Counted from the stretch's first letter, positions 23,101-33,320 are shown. The stretch is 64,000 nucleotides of DNA from Megamerina dolium (GCA_963854835.1 OY978526.1:34634501-34698500); one strand, 5' to 3'. The notes: generated by a model not told the origin, from the sequence alone. A program made the numbers and translations.

Positions 23101-23430
23101 GTAGTATCCGTTGATTTAAATCTAACGTAAATCCGTTGTCAATCATAAAATCAACACCAATTATTACGTCATCGATGATGTCGGCCACAATGAATTCATG
23201 TTCCCATGTGCAATTTCCAATAGATACTCGTTTCTTTATCTTGCCCAGAATTTGTGCATCCTCACCCGTTGCTGTACGCAATTTTATTCCCATTAAAGGC
23301 TCAAACCTCTTTACCAAATCGCTCTTGATTATAGAATGTGATGCACCAGTGTCCAGGGTTAACATGAATTCCATATTGTCCAATTTTCCATCAATAGTCA
23401 AGCTGCTTGGCACACTGCTTCAACCAGATC
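20107..23430 (-). pseudogene. Gypsy body 3 pol, truncated at both ends
   Basis: The open frame 23413-20294 (1039 aa) covers protease, RT, RNase H and integrase. The RT box again reads YLD-I (about 22081-22096). The integrase-end frameshift is the one seen in body 2, so the GPY-type end lies out of frame and is then lost at the LTR joint. The 5' end of pol is fused by a deletion to the middle of gag; see the gag entry. Confidence 0.9.
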
Positions 23431-24639
23431 TGCTGTTTCTGTTTCTAGTTGGCGTACCCGTGGCATTGGTCGACACATCAAACTGGCGGCTTCAAACGTC
23501 AAGGCACTACTGACTGTTTCGGCATAAGTATTCCTTGGTGACATGACTAGGGCACGCTTTGTCTCTCCATCACGTATGCCATCTATGAAAGCCTCTATTT
23601 TGATTTTTTCGACAAACTCTTCCGAATTACCGGAGAACGCTAGATGACATAAGCGCTCAATATCGGAAGCGAATTCCTGAAGGCTCTCATTACTCCGTTG
23701 CACTCGCGATCTCAATTCAACTCGATGTAATTGACTCTTGTATTCATTTCCATATTTTCGCTGGAGTGTGTCCATCAGTGACTGATAGCTACCACGATCT
23801 TTCTCTGGAACCATCTGTAACACCTCGGAAGCATTACCTTTTAATGCGACTATTAAAGCAGCAGTCTTGTCGCTATCATCCCATTGATTCTTCGAAGCTG
23901 TTGTCTCGAATTGAAGCTTGAAGATATTGAATGGCGTGCTTCCGTCAAATGTTGGTGGCTTTAGTTTGATTGTGCTTGAATCTCGAATCACTGATGTGGC
24001 TGGTCCATTTATTTTTAGTTGGTTGAGATCGTGCTGTAATTTCTCGAACTTATCTTCCAAATCATCTACATGTTCCTTTAAATCCGTGACCTTTTCATTA
24101 ATGGTTCCGGAAATTTCCTGAAATCTAAGTTCAATTCCTTTTTGTAGATTTTCGATGACGTGTTCTTGGCGAGCCGAATGTTCTTGAATTTCCATACGCA
24201 AATCACTAATAACGCCCTCTTGGCGAGACGAACCTTCTTGAATTTCCATACGCAATTCAGCCGAATGTTCTTGAAGCTTGGAGTCAATTGTTTTCTGGAA
24301 TTCTCCCATAGCGTTTTCTTGACGTACCGAATGTTCTTGAAACTTGGAGTCAATGCGAGACGCATTTTCTTGTAGCTGTTGTTGCTGTTGTTGCATCATG
24401 GTTTTCATGAATTCCATGAGTTGACCACTCGAATCTATTTTGCTCTCTTCCTCAGCGTGCACAACTGCTTGTATATCGGCTTCCTCGAAGAACTCATGTT
24501 CTTCTACATTAATTCCCTTAGCCTCCATAGCTTGCCTCAGCCTCACCAGCAGTTCCGCCTTTGCACCTGATGACGATAGATTCATCTCTACTAACAGCTT
24601 TTTAAGCTGGTCCACTTTTAGTTGGTCAATTTTCACCAT
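23398..24639 (-). pseudogene. Gypsy body 3 gag, open for 413 codons but lacking the zinc knuckle
   Basis: The start at 24639 opens MVKIDQLKVDQLKKLLVEM, a SAP-like N-terminus. A longer coiled coil than in bodies 1 and 2 follows, with repeated EHSAR/EGSSRQE-type units, then the capsid-like region. The frame is free of the TAG and the frameshift of the other bodies. A deletion of about 300 bp with a 5-bp GTGTG overlap removes the CCHC zinc knuckle, the RS-rich tail and the frameshift site, and places the gag end directly on the protease region in another frame. Confidence 0.88.
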
Positions 24640-24652
24640 CTTTACAGAATCC

Positions 24653-24666
24653 CACTTCTGACACCA
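24653..24666 (-). promoter_or_regulatory. Primer-binding site of body 3
   Basis: The same TGGTGTCAGAAGTG sequence, two bases from the outer LTR end. Confidence 0.7.
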
Positions 24667-24668
24667 AT

Positions 24669-25106
24669 TGTTACGTTTTTATTCTGTGAACGTTTAATTC
24701 TATTTGAATTACCTTGTTCGATCACTGGATTCTGTTAATGATAACTGCAACACTTATTTTATACAACTATATACAGCAACAATTTATTTAATAATCTCTA
24801 TTTACAATCAACACTGTTTACAATCAACTATTTACTATAACACTTAAATGTACTTGCAACTTTTGCCTCTGTATCAATGTTTTCGCAATCACGTTCGGAA
24901 GTAGATTGATTGTCAATTCTCAACACTGGCTCTATTTATACTCTGTTGGCAACACCCCAGAATCTTCCTTTATCGAGATTCTTCTCTTCCTTTCTCGTTG
25001 GCTTGTTCTGGTTATCGCTTATTTCTTTTTGTTGACATTCGTTTCGATGCTGCCAATAGAGTCAGTCACAATAGTGATGAGTAATCAACTATCGATACTC
25101 GTTACA
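24669..25106 (-). repeat. Right outer LTR, full long form (5' LTR of body 3)
   Basis: This 438-bp LTR runs from TGTTACGTTTTT to CTCGTTACA (TG...CA on the element strand) and is the only complete long-form LTR in the window. The right flank is ATAG; the left outer LTR is preceded by ATAA. Confidence 0.9.
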
Positions 25107-25125
25107 ATAGTATGCATTTCTTTAT

Positions 25126-25425
25126 TTAAGTACTTACCTTTATAAAATCAGAAAGAATTGAAATAATGGCTTCGCAAGTTTCAATAACAATTAATCCAAG
25201 CGATCTTGGAGAGATTGCTGTTATGAATTTTAGATCCTCAAATTTATCACCGGTCGCCAAATATCTCAGTGTTGCTGACAATCGCATGTTGGGTGATATT
25301 GCATCTCGCATCACTGTGTTTTGCTTTTCTATAAATGGCTTTACCATAGACAGAAGTTCATCAAATGTTTCCGAATCCATACGCAAAAAATTTCAGTAAT
25401 CAACTTCACAAGTTAATTTTAGTTC
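25126..25425 (-). pseudogene. PIF/Harbinger transposase N-terminal exon, broken
   Basis: The minus strand encodes NFLRMDSETFDELLSMV, RDAISPNMRLSATLRYLATG and a C-terminal ISPRSLGLIVIETCEAI segment, the typical N-terminal region of HARBI1-type transposases. A stop replaces the residue just before NFLRM. The exon ends at a clean donor, AAAG|GTAAGT, at about 25137. Downstream catalytic exons are absent: the gypsy array starts 30 bp away. The upstream part is cut off by the jockey-type LINE. Confidence 0.75.
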
Positions 25426-25475
25426 ATGCAAAAGATTTTCGTGTGTGAACATTCAATATTCAGAGCAATATACCT

Positions 25476-26153
25476 CAACCGTTATATCGTATTGAGCTTC
25501 AGCCTGAAACAAAACCTCTAAAAAAAGGTGAAGTACACCCCATATATAAAATTCGATATTTATTGCATCGCAAAATCACAATCGAAGAACCCCATAAGAG
25601 AACTGGACCTCCTCAGTGCAGTAACTGCCAAGAATATGGACATACTAAGACATATTGTACCCTGCCAGCTGTTTGTGTGATTTGTGGAGATCTCCATAAA
25701 TCAAACATATGCCCAAAATCTAAAGGCGATGCTAGCATGAAAAAATGCAGCAATTGTGGAGGTAATCACATCGCAAATTATAGAGGTTGCCCAGTATATA
25801 CAACCCTAAAGCTAAATTTCTCCGCTAGCAATCAACCTCTAAAACCAGTTGAGCAAACTCAGATAGCCAAATCAAGTAAGAGACAAAATATTGATGCAAC
25901 ACAATTCTTCTCTGCAATCCCAAACAAGAATCAAACCAATTCATACGCTAGCTTGTTAAAACAAAGCCCACACCAACAAAGCAATATAAATAATGAGCAG
26001 AAACACTCACTGCCCACCCAACAGCCAAGTACCCTTGAACATTTGCTTCAAACATTAATTCAGAACCAATTCATGAACTCAATGCAAACAATGATGCAAG
26101 AAATGATGAAAAATCAATCGATGTTACTCCAAACATTGCTATCCAGACCATGA
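25476..26153 (+). pseudogene. Jockey-type ORF1 (zinc-finger Gag-like), 5'-incomplete
   Basis: The frame is open from about 25476 (PLYRIELQPETKPLK) to the stop at 26153. It contains three consecutive knuckles, CSNCQEYGHTKTYC, CVICGDLHKSNIC and CSNCGGNHIANYRGC, in the arrangement typical of jockey-clade ORF1 nucleic-acid-binding proteins. A Q/N-rich tail with MQTMMQEMM follows. The N-terminal half is missing or out of frame upstream of a TGA near 25450. The stop overlaps the ORF2 start as ATGA (26150-26153), which suggests termination-reinitiation in the live element. Confidence 0.8.
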
Positions 26154-27969
26154 GTTGTCTCAAGATATGCCACTGGAATGCCAACGGCTTAAGCCAGCAC
26201 CGTTTGGAGCTAATTCAATTCCTTGAATCCAGCCAAATCGACATAATGATGATATCTGAGACCCATTTCACTGACAAAAATTGCTACCAAATACCATATT
26301 ACAAACTGTACACCACAAATCATCCGCATAGTAAGGCACGCGGAGGAACTGCCATATTGATAAAAAGCAGAATAAAACATCATGTTCTCGAAGATTTCTG
26401 TAGCGTCTACTTGCAAGCAACATCTATATGTCTGGAAGAATACATCTCTAAGCTAGTAATATCTGCGATATACTGTCCCCCAAGATACAGTATTACCGAA
26501 CAGCAATATAAAGAATTTTTCTCAACTCTTGGTAGCAAATTCTTGGTTGCTGGTGATTTCAACGCCAAACACACTCACTGGGGCTCCCGCTTAATAACTC
26601 CAAAAGGCAGAAGACTATGTTCAATCATCACTAACCACGGCTACGATGTTATTTCAAATGGTCAACCGACATATTGGCCGACGGACAATAGGAAAATACC
26701 CGATCTCATAGACTTTGGAGTCGCCAAAGGTTTGCAGATGGAAAATATCTCCACAGAGTGTAATTATGATCTACCATCTGACCACTCACCCACGGTAATA
26801 TCTATAAAATCAGCAAGCCTTAAAAAATAAAAACAACAAAGAGTTAGAAGAGCACATAGCGAAATTAACACCTGGTGAAGCGTCAGACTACTCTTTGTGG
26901 AAATCAGCAAAAAACTCAAATCGGCCAATTCTCATTGATTCCCCCATCCGTTTGAGTGACGGTAATTGGGCTAGAAGCAACTGTGAGAAGGGTTTGGCTT
27001 TTGTAAACCACCTAAAAAGTGTGTTTACACCCAATCCACCCTCTTCACAGTCCTCATTACCAAAATTAACTTCTCAACCTTGCTCAATAACGCTCAAAAT
27101 TAAAAAAAAGGACATATTCAAAGCAATTTATAAAGATTTAAACCCAAAAAAATCACCTGGTCCAGATAAAATTACCGGTAAAATGATAAAAGAGCTACCT
27201 CCGGCTTCAGTAATTCATCTGATGCACATTTTCAATGCTATCCTTCGTATTAAACACTATCCCAAATGCTGGAAAACATCAAAAATTATTATGATAGCAA
27301 AACCAGGAAAAGACCCTACAAAAGTTGCATCGTATAGACCTATCAGCCTCCTGCCTCTACTTTCTAAAGTATTCGAAAAGCTACTTGTCATGAATATAAC
27401 TCCATTTATTAATCTCAACCAACTGATTCCTCAACATCAGTTTGGATTTAGAAAACAGCGCGGCACAATAGAACAAGTCCACCGCATTGTAACTCTGATA
27501 AGGAACACTTTTGAAGAAAAAAAGTATTGCTCAGCTGTCTTTCTTGATATCACTCAAGCTTTCGATAAAGTATGGCACGATGGCCTTATTTACAAACTCA
27601 AACTATTACTGCCTGCAAATGTCTCCTCATTGCTTAGTAGCTACCTCACGAAAGGTCGGCAAAATCCTCCACTGAACCCGCCTCGAGGGTGCCGACTGGA
27701 AATAGATACCACAGTTTAGCCTGTACGATGTCAGGCGGTATCTAGCTAAGATAAGGGTAAGTTGGTGAGTGTTTGTTACTCTTCAATAGTACAGCATTCG
27801 GCAAGGTACTCTTATCATAACGTGAGCTTACGGATACCTGGCGCCCTCCGTAATAATTAGCCTTACATGCGTACTGCGAATCTCTGCGCAGGCGGACATT
27901 TATTTCTTCGCAACTCGTGGGAACAAGATTGATTGTAAAAACCCAAAAACTGGATCTGGGGTTCCGGGG

Positions 27970-29541
27970 GTGTTAACGGGAGGAACGGCGGACAATAAGG
28001 CTTCACCAGAGGCCGAGCTGTTAGCTGCACCACTCGTTCCCACCTCTGGAACTCAGAACGAAATTCCTGCAATGGCGGACAGCACTGCCTCATACGAAGT
28101 AGTGCTGATAGCCACGGCGGGAAAAGTAGTGGAGGGGATGGCGGAAAATGAGGCTTCCATAGAAGCCGAGCTTTTAGCCAGCCCAAAATCAATGGCAGCA
28201 TCTGTTGCGGCGGACGGAACGGGTCTCAGAAGACCTAAGCCGGCGGCTGCGACGGTGTTGAATAAAGAGGACGGTGTCACCAGGTCGGCAGGGAAGCCGG
28301 TTTGGAGGCAGCGTAAAATATCTGGCCGAACATCTGATGGTGTGGACGAAAACGCTCCTAGTGGAGCGGAATCGTTAGCTTTATCAGGTGTAAGCGAAGA
28401 GGACGGAGTCTCAAGAGCAGAGCGAATCCTGTTGAAGAAACGGGAGAAGCAGAAGCGAAATAGACAACGTAAAAAGGCCATGAAGTCGTCGGAGAAGACC
28501 ATTGAGCAGCTCTCGGGCCAACTCAGTGGACTTCTGCAAGATGAGTCGACCTTGGAGGTGGAGAACTCGGGGAAGAGGTTCAGGGGCGATAGCTCCGGAA
28601 CCACTTTGAAAAGTTCAACGCCTGAGGAGCCTCATCCGAAGACGACGGAGGGGCCAATTGAGGTGGATGCTGGGAAGGATGGACAACCGTCTCTTGAGAA
28701 GGTTGATAATTCTTCCACGCAGACACCAAAAGGGGCAAATGCTCGGAGAGATGGACGGCCAATTATAAAGGCCGTCAGTCGCTCCGAAAGGGGCTCGAGG
28801 CCCAAGCCTAACACGGGTATAGTAGCTCTGGGAACGACGGGACAGGGAAATCCGACGTCGGGAGGTGATGAGCGGGGTGGACAATCTGGAAAGATTGTTA
28901 ACCCAGCGAACTCACAGTCCTCGCATGCGGTACCTGGGCCGAGCGGTCTTGGCAGAGCGCCTAAACGTCGGGCTGAACAGGCAAAGGGCGAGCCCACCAG
29001 GGCGAGGAAGACTTACGCTCAAGTGGCGGAAGCTGACCTCGTTATGGGAGTCATGGACTTGTCACTATAGGGGCTTCTGGAGGATACTCATCTGAGTACC
29101 TTCAAGGTATCTCTGTTGGATGCCATGGAGTCCCTTGAAGACGATGTCAATGACATTGGATTTGTCGGCAGGGCGAGGGTGGAGAGCGGATTGATTGTAC
29201 TAAGGTGCAAAAATCAGCTATCCAAGCAATGGCTGTGCAAGACAGTGGAGCACCTAACCGGTTTGTGGGAGGGTGCGAAGCTCAAATATGACAGCCTAAC
29301 TGCCTTGTCGACAAAGAGGAAGATGGTGATTGTTGCTCATGGCAATGCTCTGGCCAGCGACATCATCCTCAGAAGGCTGCAGCGCCAGAACGTCTGTGTG
29401 AAGGACACTTCCAAATGGAGTGTTATCCGCACAGAAGGGATTGGCGAGGCAGAAAGGGCAGGTGTCGTACTCACCGTGCTGTGTCCTAAGGAGGACGCGG
29501 AGGCCGTCAGGATCGCAGGGGGGAGACAACTGCGGTCTTGA
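27970..29541 (+). pseudogene. LOA-like LINE ORF1 with one in-frame stop
   Basis: The frame begins near 27970 (the first ATG in frame is about 28071). It encodes an acidic, Ala/Ser-rich N-terminus, a basic coiled segment (LKKREKQKRNRQRKKAMK), a Pro/Gly/Ser-rich middle and a folded C-terminal part (VNDIGFVGRARVESGLIVLR, then RRLQRQNVCVKD). A TAG at 29068-29070 interrupts it, and the same frame stays open on both sides of the stop. No CCHC knuckles are seen, unlike many I-type ORF1 proteins. ORF1 ends at 29541, overlapping the ORF2 frame by 4 nt. Confidence 0.75.
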
Positions 29542-32500
29542 ACAGGCCGTCGTTAAATTCCAGAAAGATGCAGTATGAGGGGTGCGACGCGGCTCCTGGC
29601 GTGGGGCTAGTGGCAGATTCTGCAAGGAAGAAGCCATTAGGGCGGGAGGTGGGCCCGCGCCAGGAACCACTAAATGTGTGTCAACTCAATATTCACCACA
29701 GCAAAGCAGCATCAGCAATGATGGTGCGGAGCTTCGATGAGGATGAGCTTGACATTGCATTAGTTCAGGAGCCCTGGATTCTTCATGGAAGGATCAAAGG
29801 CCTATCTGCACAAAAGACCACTTTGTTTTATCCACAAACAGAGGGGAAGTTGAGGACATGCATTTTAGTTAGACATGGGATACGTGCGATTCTAATGTCT
29901 AACTTGTGTTCACCGGATCTCACAGTAGTGAGAATAGGTGACGGTGCGGGATCATTTATGATCGCATCAGCATACCTTCCATACGATTCTCCAGACGAAC
30001 CACCTTCGAGAGAGGTGGAAGCTCTAGTGAGATTCTGTGATGGTAAGGGGGTTGGTCTGATCTTAGGCTGCGATGCCAATGCGCACAGTTCTGTGTGGGA
30101 CAGCAGCAATGAAAACTATAGAGGAGAGTGTCTACTCGAATTTATAGAAAGATTTGGTCTACAAGTTGCCAATAGGGGAGCAGAACCGACCTTTGTCGAC
30201 GCACGTCGTTGCGAGGTTATTGATGTTACTCTGACGAATGTCAAAATGTTGGATAGGATTTTGGATTGGAGGGTTGTGGATAGACTAACCATGTCGGACC
30301 ACAGGACCATTCAGTTTGGGATTACGTCCGATAAAAGACATAGGAACGACTGTAGAATGGTAAGGATACCGAAACGAACGGATTGTACAAGGTACTGCGA
30401 AGTTCTTGAGGAATTATTGCCAAGGAGGTTTAAGAGACCTAGAACAACTGCAGATGTTGAGTATCAGGTGAGGGCTATCAGCTCAGCCATGATCAAAGCA
30501 TTTGAAGCTTCATGTCCTCTGACGGTAGTGGACGAAGGAGATCCCACTCCATGGTGGAATGGGGAACTGGAATCCATGAAAAAGGAGACAAGGAAGGCTT
30601 TTAATCGTCACATGAGAGGGGACCCCAACGCATGGGACGACTACAAGTCAAAGAAAAGGGAGCTGAAGAAGACTCTACGCAACCGTAAAAGGAAAACGTG
30701 GAGGGAATTTTGCTCAAATATGCAAGATATGACCGATGTATGTAGATTACAGAGGATCATATCAAAGGACCCGGTGTCAAAGTTGGGATTAATTCGCAAA
30801 ACGAATGGATCCTTTACAGAGACAATCGGAGAGTCACTGAAATACCTGATGGAGGTGCATTTTCCAGGAAGCTTTAGATCGGAAGATCCTTGGGAAGCCA
30901 CCCGCAAGGGTGCAAACAGGAATGAAAGATTGGAAGCTGAAAGGATAGTCACCAGAGATGGAGTGATAAACGCCATTAAGCGTTTCTCTCCATTCAAAAC
31001 AGCGGGTACAGATGGGATATTTCCAGCCCTACTTCAGTGGGGAGCAGAAGCTCTGGTAGACAGGCTTCTGGGAATATTTATTGCTTGCCTGGCTACAGGA
31101 TATATCCCGACTCAATGGAGAGAGACTAAGGTTGTCTTTCTTCCAAAGCCGGGAAAAAGGGACTACTCAGAGGCTAAATCTTTCCGGCCGGTTAGCTTGA
31201 CCTCCTTTCTTCTTAAATGTATGGAAGGAGTACTGGCGGACTACATGGAAAGGACAACGCTTCTGACAAAACCACTGAGCAGGTGTCAGCACGCGTACAG
31301 AGCTGGCAAATCCACTGAAACGGCCCTGCACGAACTCGTTCGCGTAGCGGAGAGGGAACTGTCTTGTGGAGGGATATCTATGTCTACTTTTATGAATATA
31401 GAAGGTGCCTTCGATAAGATTGGTTTCGATAAGCTAAGGATGGCCCTTGCTACTCGTGAAGTCAGCCCAACCATTATAAGGTGGGTGGACAGCATGCTGA
31501 GGAAAAGGGCAATAAACTTTCAAAATGGGAGTTACAGACTCAGAGGTAGGGTAGTCAAAGGGTGTCCACAGGGGGGAGTATTATCGCCCATCCTTTGGAA
31601 CATCACGGTCGATTCCCTACTTCAGCTTCTGCACTCAAAAGGCATACACACCGTCGGGTATGCAGATGACATAGCGGTAACGGTGAGCGGTAAGTTCCTG
31701 GACACTATTTATGATACCATGAGAGGTGCACTAAAAATGGTTGAAGGATGGTGCACGGAACAAGGTCTCTCTGTAAATGCTAGTAAGTCGGAAACAGTAC
31801 TCTTTACTAAAAGTAGGACTGGACTAACAATAGACCCTCTTAGGCTTTTTGGATCGAACATAAACGTATCGAAGGAAGTAAAGTATCTAGGTGTCATCCT
31901 GGATAACAAGCTGACTTGGAATAGTCACGTCGATGACAAGATTCAGAAGGGCAAGCGGGTATTGCATCAGTGTAAGAGAGTGTTCGGTCTCATTTGGGGA
32001 ATCGCTCCCAGAGCAGCGCACTGGATCTACACAACGATGGTCAGACCCTTAATAACATATGCTGCTGTGGTCTGGTGGCCTAAGGTCACCCAAAAGACCG
32101 CGAAAAGCAAGTTAGATAGGGTACAAAGAATAGCTTGTATTGGGATTACCGGAGCTATCCGGACGACCCCAGTAGAAGCATTGGAAGTCTTTCTCGGGCT
32201 GCTGCCGTTGGACTTGCATATTATGAAGTCAGCGGCATTATCAGCATTACGTCTGAAGACAACCAATAATTGGTATGGATTCGGCACAGAGAGGGGGCAC
32301 AGGGGCATCCCGTCACTGCTATATAGCAGTGTAAAGGAGGAGCAGATGCCAATGGAGGGAATGGGAAGGCTGAAGATGACTGAAAAGTCACACAGAACAC
32401 TCATTGAAGACGGCCTCACACATGATGTATGTGAGGAAAATGACATCAGTATTTTTACAGATGGTTCATTAATTGATGGCAGAGCGGGTGCTGGAATCTT

Positions 32501-33320
32501 CTCTAAAGAGTTGGGACTGGCATGCACTCTGAATCTGGGAAGATACGTATCGGTATATCAAGCAGAAATGCTTGGTCTAATGCATGCGCTAGACCATCTA
32601 CTGGATGAAAAGGTGCAAGGTAAGAAAATCTTGCTAGCACTTGATAACCAGGCGGTGGTCAGGCGGCTGCAACAACCTACGGTATCTTCTAAGTTGGCGC
32701 TCGAATGTGTTCAGAAACTTAATGGGTGTGCTCGTAGTAATGCGATTACTCTTATGTGGGTGAAGGGACACATTGGTATAGAACAGAATGAAGCTGCAGA
32801 CTCCTTGGCTAGACAAGGATCTGAAGCTGAATTTTATGGACCGGAACCAGTAGTTGCTCTCAGCAGCGGGATGGTGAAGGCAAAGGTCGAAGAGTGGATA
32901 AAGAAACTTCATCTCACGAGATGGGAGAACTTATCTACTTGTAGACAGGCAAAGGCTTCGTTGAGGCTATCAAAGGGCAGTGAATCTGGGAGGGCTCTCA
33001 GTCTAGGACGAATGACTCTAAGCTGGTTGACTGCATTAATAACTGGGCATGGCAATTTCAGGTACCACCTCAGCAAGATGGGTCTTGTTGATGAGGAGGA
33101 TGCTGATATTTGCAGATTATGCATGGAAGAGGCAGAGACAGCGGCGCACATAGTGTGCCAGTGTCCTGCATTGGCAAGCAGGAGGATGTCCACACTGGGT
33201 CGCCAATTTATTGATGAACTCGAAATGTGGAACATACCCCACAAAGAGATGCTTGAAATAACGCGTGATGTTATTATGAGGAAGGAAGTAGAAGAATTCT
33301 GCAACCGAACAAATAATTAA
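29538..33320 (+). CDS. LOA-like LINE ORF2: endonuclease, reverse transcriptase, RNase H
   Basis: A single frame of 1260 codons is uninterrupted. The first in-frame ATG is at about 29568; initiation may use reinitiation at the ORF1 stop. Residues about 45-260 are an AP-like endonuclease (LNVCQLNIHHSKAAS; ALVQEPW; GCDANAHSSVW; MSDHRTIQF). RT follows with TAGTDGIFPALLQWG, KPGKRDYSEAKSFRPVSLTS, KGCPQGGVLSPILWN and GYADDIAVTV. RT motif A, however, reads FMNIEGAFDK, with Asn (codon 31395-31397) where the first catalytic Asp is expected. RNase H has its acidic residues in FTDGS, YQAEM, ALDNQAV and NEAADSLAR. A C-terminal CRLCMEEAETAAHIVCQC zinc motif closes the protein. The frame is intact but RT is predicted inactive. 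Confidence 0.85.
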   Translation: MNRPSLNSRKMQYEGCDAAPGVGLVADSARKKPLGREVGPRQEPLNVCQLNIHHSKAASAMMVRSFDEDELDIALVQEPWILHGRIKGLSAQKTTLFYPQTEGKLRTCILVRHGIRAILMSNLCSPDLTVVRIGDGAGSFMIASAYLPYDSPDEPPSREVEALVRFCDGKGVGLILGCDANAHSSVWDSSNENYRGECLLEFIERFGLQVANRGAEPTFVDARRCEVIDVTLTNVKMLDRILDWRVVDRLTMSDHRTIQFGITSDKRHRNDCRMVRIPKRTDCTRYCEVLEELLPRRFKRPRTTADVEYQVRAISSAMIKAFEASCPLTVVDEGDPTPWWNGELESMKKETRKAFNRHMRGDPNAWDDYKSKKRELKKTLRNRKRKTWREFCSNMQDMTDVCRLQRIISKDPVSKLGLIRKTNGSFTETIGESLKYLMEVHFPGSFRSEDPWEATRKGANRNERLEAERIVTRDGVINAIKRFSPFKTAGTDGIFPALLQWGAEALVDRLLGIFIACLATGYIPTQWRETKVVFLPKPGKRDYSEAKSFRPVSLTSFLLKCMEGVLADYMERTTLLTKPLSRCQHAYRAGKSTETALHELVRVAERELSCGGISMSTFMNIEGAFDKIGFDKLRMALATREVSPTIIRWVDSMLRKRAINFQNGSYRLRGRVVKGCPQGGVLSPILWNITVDSLLQLLHSKGIHTVGYADDIAVTVSGKFLDTIYDTMRGALKMVEGWCTEQGLSVNASKSETVLFTKSRTGLTIDPLRLFGSNINVSKEVKYLGVILDNKLTWNSHVDDKIQKGKRVLHQCKRVFGLIWGIAPRAAHWIYTTMVRPLITYAAVVWWPKVTQKTAKSKLDRVQRIACIGITGAIRTTPVEALEVFLGLLPLDLHIMKSAALSALRLKTTNNWYGFGTERGHRGIPSLLYSSVKEEQMPMEGMGRLKMTEKSHRTLIEDGLTHDVCEENDISIFTDGSLIDGRAGAGIFSKELGLACTLNLGRYVSVYQAEMLGLMHALDHLLDEKVQGKKILLALDNQAVVRRLQQPTVSSKLALECVQKLNGCARSNAITLMWVKGHIGIEQNEAADSLARQGSEAEFYGPEPVVALSSGMVKAKVEEWIKKLHLTRWENLSTCRQAKASLRLSKGSESGRALSLGRMTLSWLTALITGHGNFRYHLSKMGLVDEEDADICRLCMEEAETAAHIVCQCPALASRRMSTLGRQFIDELEMWNIPHKEMLEITRDVIMRKEVEEFCNRTNN

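Larger units (their letters stand above)
9591..25106 (-). mobile_element. Tandem array of three gypsy/mdg3-like LTR retrotransposon bodies
   Basis: Three gag-pol bodies in the same orientation share the LTRs between them: LTR(9591)-pol-gag-LTR(14723)-pol-gag-LTR(20006)-pol-gag-LTR(24669). Domain order on the minus strand is gag (SAP-like, coiled coil, CCHC), protease, RT, RNase H and integrase, with no envelope gene. Bodies 1 and 2 are collinear with a fixed 5283-bp offset over most of their length. The outer flanks read ATAA and ATAG, an imperfect 4-bp target duplication. All copies are defective; see the separate entries. The array sits inside a decayed Harbinger element. Confidence 0.9.

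Noticed and set aside
23405..23425. Body 3 gag-pol junction as a retrocopied spliced RNA
   Set aside because: The break has a 5-bp GTGTG overlap and no GT-AG pair that reproduces the joined sequence, so a microhomology deletion is simpler.
9745..24639. An envelope gene making this an errantivirus-type element
   Set aside because: No frame between the end of pol and the LTR in any body has a signal peptide, furin site or transmembrane segment. The space is only about 40 bp in body 2.
9591..25110. A perfect 4-bp target duplication of the gypsy array
   Set aside because: The flanks read ATAA and ATAG, differing at one base. This is compatible with a mutated duplication but is not proof.
28053..28997. 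Minus-strand ORFs of 120-180 aa in the LOA element
   Set aside because: They are antisense shadows of the GC-rich ORF1 and have no family features.
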